64,000 bases of DNA, taken from the NCBI GenBank assembly GCA_901538445.1, contig LR594584.1, forward strand, positions 2,593,738-2,657,737. Reading direction: 5' to 3'. The notes beneath the pieces are model-generated. The model ran no database searches and had not been told where the DNA came from. It saw only the letters and a list, made by a program, of their open reading frames with translations. Positions 9,827 through 19,283 of the stretch are shown here, one piece after another (position 1 is the stretch's first letter; every line of letters begins with the position of its first letter). Source of the DNA: Gemmataceae bacterium (GTDB taxonomy: Bacteria; Planctomycetota; Planctomycetia; Gemmatales; Gemmataceae). The translations under genes and the position numbers were made by a program.

Positions 9827-10915
9827 TCACGCTTTTCCCAGGGACGCGGCGTGGGCGGCGATCACTTCGTGGACGAACCGGAGCTTCTCGACAACGGGTT
9901 GCGACAACACAAACGGGTACCCGTCGGCGAGGCCCATCCCGCGGTTGAGGTTGTTCAGCACGTAGGTGAGCGCGTACCAACTCTCGATCATCGCGTCGAA
10001 CGCCGAGGGCTTGATGGCCACGAGCTTCGGGCTGGGCTTCATCTCCGGGTCACCGGCCCGCCGGGGCCGCAGCGTCAGTCCGCAGTCCACCGTCGTTTCC
10101 AGCAGGTCCGTCATGTGGAGGTAGTGCGCCCAGGTCTCGGCCCAGTCCTCCCAGGCGTGCGAGGTCGCGTAGGTCGAGATGAAGCTGTCCCGCCACGCGG
10201 GTGGCGGGCCGTCCGCGTAGTGCTTCTTGAGTGCCTCGCCGTAGTCGGCCCGCTCGTCCCCGAAGAGGTCGCGGAACCCGTCGAGGTGCGCCGAGTTGCC
10301 GATGAGCCGGTCCCAGTAGTAGTGGCCGATCTCGTGGCGGAAGTGCCCCAGGAGGGTGCGGTACTGCTCGTGCATCTGGGTCCGGCGGCGCTCCCGCTCC
10401 GCGTCGTCGGCCTCGGCGATGTTGAGGGTGATCAGGCCGCCGTCGTGGCCCGTTAGCACCCGCGGGGCGGTCGGGTCCTCGGGGTCCTCCAGGAACTCGA
10501 AGGCGAGCCCCGCTTCGGGGTCGTCCACCTTCGACGCGACCGGCAACCGAAGCGCGAGCAGGCTGTACACGAGCCGCCGCTTGGCGACCTCCATCTTGTA
10601 CCACGCCTCGCGGTTGCCGGGCTTGCCGAGGTTGGGGATCGTCTTGTTCAGCCGGCACGACACGCAGAACGGGTTCGGGTCGGTTGAGGGCACGGCCCAG
10701 TTGCAGACGTCGTGCGCGGTGTAGTTCTCACACAGCCGGTACGCGACGCCCTTGGCCCGCGGGAGCGGCGAGCGCCAGAGGCCGTCCCCGCCCTTGTCGA
10801 GCGACCCCGTCACGCCCAGGTCGGGGAGGTAGGCAAGTGCGTGGCCGCAGCGGACGCAGACGCTGTTCTCGAAAAAGATGAGGTTCTCGCAGTGGTCGCA
10901 GTGGAAGACCTTCAT
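9827..10915 (-). CDS. Putative zinc-binding metallopeptidase with zinc ribbon
   Basis: The 362-residue protein begins with a zinc-ribbon-like segment (CDHC at 6-9, then CVRC) and has a second CVSC cluster near residue 95. The central HEIGHYY is a HExxH zinc-protease motif, and a later WAETWAHYLH could supply a third ligand. This arrangement matches the COG4307-type putative zinc metallopeptidases. The ATG at 10915 is chosen because the ribbon starts there; the longer open frame upstream is antisense to gcvT and low in plausibility. No signal peptide is visible, so it is probably cytoplasmic. It is separated by 155 bp from the giant VWA gene and is divergent from gcvT. Confidence 0.88.
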   Translation of the reverse strand: MKVFHCDHCENLIFFENSVCVRCGHALAYLPDLGVTGSLDKGGDGLWRSPLPRAKGVAYRLCENYTAHDVCNWAVPSTDPNPFCVSCRLNKTIPNLGKPGNREAWYKMEVAKRRLVYSLLALRLPVASKVDDPEAGLAFEFLEDPEDPTAPRVLTGHDGGLITLNIAEADDAERERRRTQMHEQYRTLLGHFRHEIGHYYWDRLIGNSAHLDGFRDLFGDERADYGEALKKHYADGPPPAWRDSFISTYATSHAWEDWAETWAHYLHMTDLLETTVDCGLTLRPRRAGDPEMKPSPKLVAIKPSAFDAMIESWYALTYVLNNLNRGMGLADGYPFVLSQPVVEKLRFVHEVIAAHAASLGKA

Positions 10916-11212
10916 TGCACGTTCCGGGTGTGTCGTGGTGCCGGGGCGGTGCGACCTCACAGGTCGCAGTCGGCAACGTCGCGGCCTAGTGCGAATCGCG
11001 TGCCGCAACGCATCGTCGCCCGCACTCGGGGGTCTCTCTTCCGCGATGGCATCCCGGATGAAATAACTCCGTCTGGTCCCGCGTCTGAGTGTGCAACGGG
11101 GGCGGCGGATTCGGGGAGTCTGGAATTCGCTCGCAGCCCGACTAACATATTGCAACAGGGGGGCGGTTCCGCGTCGGGGCCGCCCCCCGTGCGTTCCCAG
11201 CGGTCGCCAGCC

Positions 11213-12292
11213 ATGTCGAACCTCCGCACCCCGCTGTACCAGTGGCACGTGGACCACAAGGCCCGCATGGTGCCGTTCGGCGGGTGGGACATGCCGGTGC
11301 AGTACGCCGGGGTGGTCGCCGAGCACAAGCCGGTCCGCACCGCCGCCGGGCTGTTCGACATCTCGCACATGGCTCGCGTCAGCGTCGGCGGGCCGGACGC
11401 GCTCGCGTTCCTGGAGTCGGTGTTCACCAACTCCGTCGCGACGATGAAGGACGACCAGGTGCGGTACGGGCTCGTGTGCAACGAGGCCGGCGGCATCCTC
11501 GACGACGTGCTCGTCTACCGCTGGCCGTACGGGTTCTCGGTCGTCGTCAACGCCTCGAACCGCACCAAGATCCTCGCGTGGTTCGAGAAGCACCGCGTCG
11601 GCAAGAACGTCGAGATCGTGGACCAGACCGACCGCACCGCGATGGTCGCCGTCCAGGGGCCGAAGTCGGTCGAACTGGTTGCGGGCCTGTTCGACGCCGA
11701 CGTGTCGAAGCTCAAGTACTATTACGCGACGCCGACGCTGTACTGCCGGCAGCCATGCGTCGTGAGCCGCACGGGCTACACCGGTGAGGACGGCTTCGAG
11801 GTGATCGTCGAGAACGCCTACGCGGTCTCGCTGTGGACCGAGTTCGTGTCGCGGGGGGCGGTGCCGTGCGGCCTCGGGGCGCGCGACACGCTCCGCCTCG
11901 AGGCCGCGATGCCGCTGTACGGCCACGAACTCAACGAAGAAACGAACCCGATCCAGGCCGGCCTCGGGTGGGCGGTCAAGCTCGACAAGGGCGAGTTCAT
12001 CGGCCGCCCGGCACTCGCCGCCGCGGACCCGACGAGGCCCGTGCGGGTCGGCCTGGAAATCGAGGGCAAGCGTGCGGCCCGCGAGGGGTCGCCGCTCCTC
12101 GACGCCGACGGCGCGGTCGCGGGCACGATCACGAGCGGCAGCTTCTGCCCGTGGCTCGACAAGTCGCTGGCGATGGCCTACGTCCGCCCGGACCTCGCGT
12201 CGGTCGGCACCCCGCTCGACGCCGACGTCCGCGGGTCCACGCTGGCCGCGACCGTCGTCCCGCTCCCGTTCTACAAGCGAGCCAAGGCGTAA
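11213..12292 (+). CDS. gcvT: Aminomethyltransferase, glycine cleavage T protein
   Basis: The 359-residue protein has the usual length and full family pattern: PLYQWHVDHKARMVPFGGWDMPVQY at the N-terminus (only landmark residues matter), a folate-binding fold, and the C-terminal GcvT barrel. It transfers the methylene carbon from the aminomethyl-lipoyl H protein to tetrahydrofolate and releases ammonia. The ATG at 11213 is preferred over upstream in-frame starts because homology begins there. It is the first gene of gcvT-gcvH-gcvPA, with 20 bp to gcvH. The 297 bp before it contain no gene, and I could not make out a glycine riboswitch. Confidence 0.95.
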   Translation: MSNLRTPLYQWHVDHKARMVPFGGWDMPVQYAGVVAEHKPVRTAAGLFDISHMARVSVGGPDALAFLESVFTNSVATMKDDQVRYGLVCNEAGGILDDVLVYRWPYGFSVVVNASNRTKILAWFEKHRVGKNVEIVDQTDRTAMVAVQGPKSVELVAGLFDADVSKLKYYYATPTLYCRQPCVVSRTGYTGEDGFEVIVENAYAVSLWTEFVSRGAVPCGLGARDTLRLEAAMPLYGHELNEETNPIQAGLGWAVKLDKGEFIGRPALAAADPTRPVRVGLEIEGKRAAREGSPLLDADGAVAGTITSGSFCPWLDKSLAMAYVRPDLASVGTPLDADVRGSTLAATVVPLPFYKRAKA

Positions 12293-12312
12293 CTCTCTCT
12301 CAGGAGCCCCCG

Positions 12313-12726
12313 ATGTCCAACCCGGCCGACCTGCGGTACAGCCCGACCCACGAGTGGGCCAAGCTCGACGGCGACGTCGTGACCATCGGCGTCACCAAGT
12401 TCGCGGTCGAGCAACTCACCGAGCCGACGTTCCTCGAACTCCCCGCGGTCGGCAAGGCGCTCGCCGCCGGCGCGGCGTTCGGGATCATCGAGTCGGTGAA
12501 GTCCACCTCGGACCTGAACTCGCCGGTGACCGGCACCGTGGTCGAGCGGAACGAGCGGCTCCTCGACGACAAGGCGAAGAAGCGGGCCGCCGACCTCGCC
12601 CCGGTGAACGACGACCCGTTCGGGGCCGGGTGGATGCTGAAGGTGAAGCTCGCGCCCGGCGCGACCCTGGACCACCTGCTCACCGCCGCCCAGTACGACG
12701 AGCAACTCGCCTCGGACGGCCACTAA
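12313..12726 (+). CDS. gcvH: Glycine cleavage system H protein
   Basis: The 137-residue protein is a single lipoyl domain. It carries the aminomethyl group between P and T proteins on a lipoyl arm attached to Lys63 in ESVKSTSDLNSPVTG. The HEW near residue 13 and the C-terminal GAGWMLKVK are family landmarks. The segment before the lipoyl loop reads VTKFAVEQLTEPTFLELP, which departs from the usual ITxYAQxxLGDIVxVELP, but the fold should be unaffected. The gene starts 20 bp after gcvT and is followed 109 bp later by gcvPA. Confidence 0.95.
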   Translation: MSNPADLRYSPTHEWAKLDGDVVTIGVTKFAVEQLTEPTFLELPAVGKALAAGAAFGIIESVKSTSDLNSPVTGTVVERNERLLDDKAKKRAADLAPVNDDPFGAGWMLKVKLAPGATLDHLLTAAQYDEQLASDGH

Positions 12727-12835
12727 CCCCTTGCGGGGACCACCCGAAGTCGAGGCACGAGTCCCGATCGGACGATTTCGGGTGCTTCCTTTCGGATTTC
12801 GTGCTTCGTGCTTCGGATTTTCCAGGGGAGGTTCC

Positions 12836-14185
12836 GTGTCTTACGTCCCGAACACCGCCGACGACCGGGCCGCGATGCTCGCCAAGGTGGGCGTCGCGTC
12901 GGTCGATGACCTGTTCGCCAACATCCCGCCGGCGCTGCGACTGAACCGCCCGCTCGACATCCCGCCGGCGCTCGGCGAGATGGACCTCCAGCGGCACATC
13001 TCGCACCTGGCCCACAAGAACCAGGCCGCGAGCAACGCCATCTGCTTCCTCGGCGGCGGCGCGTACGACCACTTCATCCCGAGCGTCGTGGACGCGGTCG
13101 CCGGGCGTAGCGAGTTCTACACCGCGTACACGCCGTACCAGGCCGAGGCGAGCCAGGGCACGCTGCAAGCGGTGTTCGAGTTCCAGACGCTGATGTGCCA
13201 GCTCACCGGGCTCGAGGTGGCCAACGCCAGCCTCTACGAGGGCGGGTCGGCCGTCGCCGAGGCCGTGCTGATGGCGCTGGGCGTGACCGGCCGCACCGGC
13301 GAGGTGCTCGTCGCCGAGAGCGTCCACCCCGAGTACCGGCAGGTGCTCGCGACGTTCGCCGCGAACCTGAACTGCACGGTCCGCACACTCCCCACCCCGG
13401 ACGGGGTCCTGAACCCGGGCGACGTGAGGGCCGCCGTCACCGACGCGACCGTCGCCGTGATCGCTCAATCCCCGAACTTCTTCGGCCACCTCGAAGACAT
13501 GCAGGCGATCGGGGACGCCGCCCGGAGGGTCGGGGCGGTGTTCATCGCGAGCTTCGACCCGGTCCTCGCGGGGGTGCTGAAGCGGCCCGGCGACTACGGG
13601 GCCGACATCGCCGTCGCAGAGGGCCAGGGTCTCGGCGTCCCGCTCGGGTTCGGCGGCCCGTACCTCGGCATCCTCGCGTGCCGCGGCGACAGCGACTACG
13701 TCCGCAAGATCCCCGGCCGGCTCGTCGGCCAGACGACCGACCGCAACGGGAAGCGGTGCTGGGTGCTGACCCTCCAGACCCGCGAGCAGCACATCCGCCG
13801 CGAGAAGGCGACGAGCAACATCTGCACGAACCAGGGGCTCCTCGCGCTGCGGGCGGCGGTCCACCTCACCGCACTCGGGCCGGAGGGGCTCCGCGAAACG
13901 GCCGAACTGTGTGTGCGGAAGGCGCACTACGCGGCCGAGCAATTGGCGAAAGTACCCGGCGTGTCGCTGCGGTTCGCCGCGCCGTTCGGGAAGGAGTTCA
14001 CCATCAAGGTGCCCGGCAACGCACCGGCGCTCCTCGAGAACCTGCGACTCGCCGGGTTCCACGCGGGCCTCGCGCTCGGCCGCTGGTACCCCGGGCTCAA
14101 GGACTGCATCTCGGTCGCCGTCACGGAGCAGCGGACGAAGGCCGAGATCGACGGCCTGGCCGCCGCGGTCCGTGCGAGCGTGTGA
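12836..14185 (+). CDS. gcvPA: Glycine dehydrogenase (decarboxylating) subunit 1
   Basis: The 449-residue protein matches the N-terminal half type of glycine decarboxylase (P protein), which works as a two-subunit enzyme with GcvPB. It begins SYVPNTADDRAAMLAKVG and includes the typical HISHLAHKN and TAYTPYQAEASQG-like stretches. A GTG at 12836 is preferred as the start because AGGGGAGG lies just upstream and homology begins there; no ATG fits. GcvPB, which holds the PLP lysine, is absent from this window, so it must be encoded elsewhere. The gene ends 10 bp before the nuclease-like orphan. Confidence 0.93.
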   Translation: MSYVPNTADDRAAMLAKVGVASVDDLFANIPPALRLNRPLDIPPALGEMDLQRHISHLAHKNQAASNAICFLGGGAYDHFIPSVVDAVAGRSEFYTAYTPYQAEASQGTLQAVFEFQTLMCQLTGLEVANASLYEGGSAVAEAVLMALGVTGRTGEVLVAESVHPEYRQVLATFAANLNCTVRTLPTPDGVLNPGDVRAAVTDATVAVIAQSPNFFGHLEDMQAIGDAARRVGAVFIASFDPVLAGVLKRPGDYGADIAVAEGQGLGVPLGFGGPYLGILACRGDSDYVRKIPGRLVGQTTDRNGKRCWVLTLQTREQHIRREKATSNICTNQGLLALRAAVHLTALGPEGLRETAELCVRKAHYAAEQLAKVPGVSLRFAAPFGKEFTIKVPGNAPALLENLRLAGFHAGLALGRWYPGLKDCISVAVTEQRTKAEIDGLAAAVRASV

Positions 14186-14195
14186 GGAAGATGAC

Positions 14196-14825
14196 ATGGC
14201 CTACGGGGACTTCGAACTGGCGGAGGTTGTCGCGAAACTGGGCGTGTCGGTGGCCGACCACCCGGACCTCTTCCCGGCCGTCGCGGCCGTGCCGCTCAGT
14301 CCACCGGTGCAAGGTCTGTTGCGCCTCTACTTCCCGCTCGCGATCGCGAACGGGACCGAGAAGGCCCGATCGGAGTTTCTCATCGCCCCGGTCCTCGCGG
14401 ACGTCCGCGAGCAACTCGACCGCCGCGTCAGCCTGTTCTCCGGGTGCGACTTCGTCGTCGATCGGGCCAAGGGGCTCAACGGCGTGTGCGACTACCTGCT
14501 GTGCCGATCGCCGCAGCAGGAGTTCGTTACTGCGCCGGTCGCGGTCGTGGTGGAGGCGAAGAACGAGAACATCAAGGGCGGCCTGGGACAGTGCGGGGCC
14601 GCGATGGTCGCGGCTCGCGTGTTCAACGAGCGGACGGGACTCCCCGACGGCCCGGTCTTCGGGTGCGTGACGAGCGGAAACGTCTGGCGCTTCCTACGAC
14701 TGACGGGAAGTGACTTGCAGATCGACCAAAAGGAGTACTACCTGACCACGCAACCCGATCAGATCGTTGGCATCCTGTTGAGCGTCCTTCGTTGCCCCGT
14801 GTCCTCGTCCGAACGGGCCGCGTAG
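14196..14825 (+). CDS. PD-(D/E)XK-nuclease-like conserved protein
   Basis: The 209-residue protein has a pattern of the PD-(D/E)XK superfamily: Glu60 in SEFLIAP, Asp99 in GVCDYLL and E120-A-K122 at the end of a hydrophobic strand (VAVVVEAK), followed by NENIKGGLGQCGAAM. Such proteins are annotated as hypothetical or as relatives of restriction-enzyme nuclease domains. There is no helicase or methylase partner nearby. It begins 10 bp after gcvPA and may simply be co-transcribed with it. DNA cleavage is an inference from the motif alone. Confidence 0.75.
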   Translation: MAYGDFELAEVVAKLGVSVADHPDLFPAVAAVPLSPPVQGLLRLYFPLAIANGTEKARSEFLIAPVLADVREQLDRRVSLFSGCDFVVDRAKGLNGVCDYLLCRSPQQEFVTAPVAVVVEAKNENIKGGLGQCGAAMVAARVFNERTGLPDGPVFGCVTSGNVWRFLRLTGSDLQIDQKEYYLTTQPDQIVGILLSVLRCPVSSSERAA

Positions 14826-14833
14826 CGCCGCGG

Positions 14834-15739
14834 TCACACCTTCACGGTTTCACCGGCCCCGTGGTTCGCGCCGCTCTTGTTCGCGGCCTCGATGAACGCC
14901 ATGATTTCCAGCGTGGTCGCGGGATCGACCGGCGGCTTGCCGGTCTTGAAGAACGCGACCACCTGCTTGAGCAACTCGCGGTAGATGACGGTGGTGCTGA
15001 CCGCGACGGGCCGCACCCCCTTCTCCGAGAACGCGGTGAACCCGTAGCCGCTCTGCCCCTCGCGGATGCCGCGGAGCGTCGCCACGCGGCCGTCCTTCCA
15101 GTGGCCGGTGACCGCGTCCACCCCCTTCTCGCTCACGCAGCTCACCCGGTCGCACCCCGGCCCCATGAGCGTGTACAGGATCTCGACGGCGTGGATGCCG
15201 TAGTGGTACAGCCCGGCGTTCCGCTCGGGGACGAGGGAGAGCGGGGCCGGGCCGTGAACGGCGCACCCGACCAACTTCCCCGGCTTGGGGTCCGCGGCGA
15301 ACTCGACCACTTCCGGCGCGTAGCGGAGCGACGACGACGAGAACACCGGTGCCTTGTGCTTCTCGGACAGCGCGAGGATCGCCTTCGCGTCGGCGACCGA
15401 GCAGGTGAACGGCTTGTCTATGAAGCACGGGATTCCGGCTTCGAGGAACGGCTTCGCGCGTTCGAGGTGAACGGTGCCGTCCACGGCTTCGATCAGCATT
15501 CCGTCCACTTTGCCGAGCATGTCGGCGGGCTTCTCGACCAGCGGCACCCCGAACTTCTTCATCGTGGCGGTGAACCCCTCGATCCGCTCGGCCGAGAGCT
15601 TCGACTCGCCGGGGCACCCGACCACGACCACGGCCCCCTCGACGAATTGCTCCTTCGGGGTGCCGTCGATCTGGTTGAGCCGCTTCGTGAACTCGACGCA
15701 GTGCGAGGTGTCGAAGTCGAGGACGCCGAGCCTGATCAT
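14834..15739 (-). CDS. Gfo/Idh/MocA family oxidoreductase
   Basis: The 301-residue protein has a Rossmann-like N-terminal half and a C-terminal alpha/beta half typical of the family. The family lysine lies in FIDKPFT. The usual glycine-rich nucleotide motif is replaced by LGVLDFDTSHCVEF, a variant seen in planctomycete members, so NAD(P) binding cannot be assumed to be standard. The ATG at 15739 lies just 5 bp after the stop of the ABC permease gene, which suggests one operon. The stop is 8 bp from the convergent nuclease-like gene. The substrate is unknown. Confidence 0.85.
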   Translation of the reverse strand: MIRLGVLDFDTSHCVEFTKRLNQIDGTPKEQFVEGAVVVVGCPGESKLSAERIEGFTATMKKFGVPLVEKPADMLGKVDGMLIEAVDGTVHLERAKPFLEAGIPCFIDKPFTCSVADAKAILALSEKHKAPVFSSSSLRYAPEVVEFAADPKPGKLVGCAVHGPAPLSLVPERNAGLYHYGIHAVEILYTLMGPGCDRVSCVSEKGVDAVTGHWKDGRVATLRGIREGQSGYGFTAFSEKGVRPVAVSTTVIYRELLKQVVAFFKTGKPPVDPATTLEIMAFIEAANKSGANHGAGETVKV

Positions 15740-15744
15740 GGGGG

Positions 15745-18700
15745 CTACTCGCGGCGGAGGGCAGGAACGAGCGGAACCCGCAGGATACCCGCTGTCGCGG
15801 CGAACGCCACGCCCAACCCGACCGCGAGCACGAGGCCGAGGATCGCGGCGAGCCGGCCCCACGGCACTTCGGCACCGGCGGCGACGTGCGGGGCGACCGA
15901 GACCAGCGCCGCGACCACGCCCACTCCGAGGCCGATCACGAGAAGCAGCGCGTTCTCCGCGACGACAAGGAATTGAAGCTGCCGGGTGCGGTAGCCGACG
16001 GCCCGCAGCAGCGCGAGTTCGCCGACCCGCTCCCACACGCCGCGGAGCACAACGATCGCGAGGCCGAGTACCCCCAGCAGGAGGCCGAGGCCGCCGAGCA
16101 GTTGGAACGTGGAGAGGTAAGCGCCGATCACCGCCTGGTACGCCGCGACCTTCTCGCGGGTCGGCGTGGCGAGCAGGCCGTTCGCCCGGAACGCCCGCGA
16201 GAGGAGCTGTCCGACCGACTCCTCTTTTCCGGCCGGGGTGCGGAGGACGAACACGCGGTAGCCGCCGGTCCGCGGGAACGCGGCGGCGAACGACTCGTCG
16301 GACATCACGAGTTCGCTCTGGAACGGGCTGTCGGCGAACGTGCCGACGATGTGGAACGTGCGCTCGGCCCCGTCGTCGCCCGGCATCTTCACGTTACCGC
16401 CGACCGCGGTCTTCAGCATCCACTGCGCCGTGTTCTGCTCACAGAACACCGGGATCGCGCCGCCCGGGAGCGGCTTCTTGAGCAGTAGCCACGGGTTCGC
16501 GCGCTCCTCTGGCGTGCTCGCCTCGGTCGCGTAGAACTTGAACCCGCCTCGGTCGATGAGTGCGTCCGGCACGCCGAGCGCCCGCGGCCGCGTCGCCTGG
16601 GCGAGGTTCATGCAACTCGCGTCGTCCCCGTCGCGGAGCCGCAGCGCAAACACCTCCTCCAGGTTGACGTTGAGGTCGGCGATAGCGGCGGTCGATGCCG
16701 GCGTCGCGGGCGGGTTGTCCGGGTCGGCGTCCGGCGGCGCGTGGAGACCGCGGATCTGCCTGTCGAGGTCGGCGCGCCCGGGACCGCTCGCGAACGACTG
16801 GTACAGCGGGACGTCGGCCTCGGCGATCAGGTTGAACCCGCCGCTGCCGCCGTTCTTGTCGAGGAACTCGGCCCCCGGCTGCCGCCGAAAGCTCTCGACC
16901 GCGACGAGCAGGAACGCGGCCGACGCGAGCAGCGAAGCGGTGAGCAGACTGCGCCACGGGTTGCGGGCGACGTTCCGCGACCCGAGCCGTGCCAGCGCCA
17001 GGGCACCGCGGCCGGTCACCGTCGCGTGCCGTGTCCCCTTCATCCACCACCACAGGCCCGCGAGCCCTGCGGTAAGCAGCAGCCCGCCGCCGGAGAAGAA
17101 CGACCCCGCCTGTGCGTCCGGGTTGGAGATGAACTTCCCGGCGGCAACGAGCACCAGCCCGAGCGGCGTCGCCCCGAACACAGCGCGCTTCGCCCACTGC
17201 GACGGCTTCGCTTCCGCCGTTTGCGGGAGTTGTGTCTCGCCGCGGAGGAGTGCGGGCGGCGCGACCCTCACGAGCCCCCGCAAGCTGAACCAGAGCGCGT
17301 CGAGGGCCATCGCGAGCGTCAGGCCGAAGCCGAGCGCGAAGCTCAGCGGCGTCGCGTGCGGCCGCAGCACGTTCGCGACCTCGCGGTCGGGCCAGAAGTC
17401 GAGCAGTACCGACAGGAGGAGGCGGTTGTAGGCGACGCCGAGCGCGAGCCCGAGAAGTGAGCCGATTACCGCGAGCACGAACCCTTCCCCGACCAGTAAC
17501 CGGCGGACCTGCCCCGTGCTGTACCCGGTCGCGAGGAGCAGGCCGACCTCCCTGGCGCGGCGGTCGAGCGAGAGCCGGAACAGCAGGCCGACGAGTACGA
17601 GCGCCGCCGCGATGAGGAAGCAACTGAACCCGAGGAACAGCCCGCCGAAGTCGGTGCCGCCCTTGCTCGCGGTGAGCAGGCGCTCGCGAACCGCGGTGAA
17701 CGTGAGTCCGGCCGCGGTCGCGTCGAGGTGCTTCGGGAGTGCCGCGAGGAGCCGCTCGCGCTCCTTGTCCTGGGCGTCGTCGGTCTCCGGGCTCCCGGCG
17801 GGCGGCGCGACTCGCACGGAGGTGACCGCGCCGTAGCGGCTGCCGAACAGCTTCTTCCCGGTGGCCAGGTTTACGTAGGCCATCGGCGTGGCCTTGTTGA
17901 GCGAGTTGAAGAACGTGCCGCGGGGGTGCGGCGGCTTGTCGGGCACCCGCTCCTTGACACGAGCGTTCGGTAGCACCGGCGGGTAGTCGAGCGTGCGCAG
18001 ATCGGTCTGCCGGTCGGTCACGCCTTTAATTTCTGGCGTCAGATTGGGGTCGCGCGCCGGCCCGGCGAGCGGGATGTACCCGCGGAGCGTCAGCGTTGCC
18101 TCTTTCAGTTTGCCCTCGCCCTCGACCTCGGGGTCGTAGTACGTCAGCCGCAGCTTCTCGCCCGCGGGGAGCTTGTTGAGCTGCGAGCCGGTCCACTCCA
18201 GGAGGACCACTTCATCATCGGCGAGCGACGCCACGTTGGGCGGGAGGAACGGGCCGAGCGGCAGCGGAGCGGCCGGGTTAAGGCCGGCGATCACGGGGTA
18301 CGGGATCTCGCGGTCGCCGCTCGCGAGCGTGTCGGCGATGTACACCACCGTCGGTTCGGCCCTCACACCGAGTTCCTTGGCGGCCGCTTCAATGCCGGCC
18401 ACCGTCGCGGGGAGCATCACGAGCTGGTCGAACTCCACGCTCAGGTAGCGGCGCGCGGCCGGCGGCTCGCGGCGCTCGATCGCCCGTACCTTCAGCCCGA
18501 AGTCCTCGGCCGTGAGTTTCGGCACGAGTGCGGCGTTCAGGGCGTCCGCGGTCGCGCCCTTTGCAAGGAGCGCGTTGGCCCGTGCGTCGGAGCCGCCCGC
18601 GACGAGCCGACCGAGCGTGCGAATCGGCACGAACATGTTCAGCGGTGCCGCCGGGTTCGGCGTCAGGTTGAAGTCGTTCGTCGCGCTCTCGGGCTGGAGC

Positions 18701-19236
18701 ACGCCGGCGACGGTGAACTCCTCGCTCGCGGTCACGTCGGCCGCGGTGCGCTTCGCGAGCGACGACGACCGCGGGATCTCGGTGAGCCGCTCGACGCCGA
18801 TCCGCACCCGGTCGCCGTCCCTCGCGTGCAGCTTCTCGGCGACGCGATGCGACAGCACCACCTGCTTCGCGGTGCCCGCCCAATCCACGTCCGCGACGCC
18901 GGGCTGGAACCGGGTATCGACGCCGAGGACCGTGACCCGCCCGAGGTATTCCGGCCCGCTCCCCTGCACCGACCCGGGCAGCATGAGCACCGGGGCGACC
19001 GTGCCGGGGAGCCCGTCGGCGAGATCGGCCCGCACGAGCCGCGGGAACTGGGCGGCCGCATCGACTCCTTCGAGTTGCCGCTCGACGCGCGCCCGCAGGC
19101 TGCCGCGGAGCGAGTCGCCGACGAGCAGCGCACCTGTGAGAACGGCCGATCCGACCGCCACCCCGAGCAGCACGGCGGTGTTGCTCCGCCAGTGATACGC
19201 CAGGTTACGGGCCACGAGTAGCGGGTAGGTGAGCAT
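15745..19236 (-). CDS. Large FtsX-type ABC transporter permease
   Basis: The 1163-residue protein begins with a membrane helix near 18-40 followed by a long MacB-type extracytoplasmic domain. Membrane helices cluster near 527-550, 585-605 and 630-650, again near 690-785, and finally near 1040-1152 in the FtsX core arrangement. Two FtsX units separated by a second periplasmic domain fit the sequence. Start at ATG 19236; upstream in-frame codons belong to the antisense of the ATPase gene. It is 47 bp downstream of its ATPase. It probably works as a mechanotransmission or lipoprotein/lipid-handling ABC system rather than as a small-molecule importer. Confidence 0.9.
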   Translation of the reverse strand: MLTYPLLVARNLAYHWRSNTAVLLGVAVGSAVLTGALLVGDSLRGSLRARVERQLEGVDAAAQFPRLVRADLADGLPGTVAPVLMLPGSVQGSGPEYLGRVTVLGVDTRFQPGVADVDWAGTAKQVVLSHRVAEKLHARDGDRVRIGVERLTEIPRSSSLAKRTAADVTASEEFTVAGVLQPESATNDFNLTPNPAAPLNMFVPIRTLGRLVAGGSDARANALLAKGATADALNAALVPKLTAEDFGLKVRAIERREPPAARRYLSVEFDQLVMLPATVAGIEAAAKELGVRAEPTVVYIADTLASGDREIPYPVIAGLNPAAPLPLGPFLPPNVASLADDEVVLLEWTGSQLNKLPAGEKLRLTYYDPEVEGEGKLKEATLTLRGYIPLAGPARDPNLTPEIKGVTDRQTDLRTLDYPPVLPNARVKERVPDKPPHPRGTFFNSLNKATPMAYVNLATGKKLFGSRYGAVTSVRVAPPAGSPETDDAQDKERERLLAALPKHLDATAAGLTFTAVRERLLTASKGGTDFGGLFLGFSCFLIAAALVLVGLLFRLSLDRRAREVGLLLATGYSTGQVRRLLVGEGFVLAVIGSLLGLALGVAYNRLLLSVLLDFWPDREVANVLRPHATPLSFALGFGLTLAMALDALWFSLRGLVRVAPPALLRGETQLPQTAEAKPSQWAKRAVFGATPLGLVLVAAGKFISNPDAQAGSFFSGGGLLLTAGLAGLWWWMKGTRHATVTGRGALALARLGSRNVARNPWRSLLTASLLASAAFLLVAVESFRRQPGAEFLDKNGGSGGFNLIAEADVPLYQSFASGPGRADLDRQIRGLHAPPDADPDNPPATPASTAAIADLNVNLEEVFALRLRDGDDASCMNLAQATRPRALGVPDALIDRGGFKFYATEASTPEERANPWLLLKKPLPGGAIPVFCEQNTAQWMLKTAVGGNVKMPGDDGAERTFHIVGTFADSPFQSELVMSDESFAAAFPRTGGYRVFVLRTPAGKEESVGQLLSRAFRANGLLATPTREKVAAYQAVIGAYLSTFQLLGGLGLLLGVLGLAIVVLRGVWERVGELALLRAVGYRTRQLQFLVVAENALLLVIGLGVGVVAALVSVAPHVAAGAEVPWGRLAAILGLVLAVGLGVAFAATAGILRVPLVPALRRE

Positions 19237-19283
19237 GGGGGATCTTCGCGTCGTGTGGGGTGAGGTGCGGGCGGCGGGGCGGG

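Noticed and set aside
10916-11212. Glycine riboswitch before gcvT
   Set aside because: I looked for the paired aptamer motifs in this 297 bp and could not recognise them. A covariance search would be decisive.
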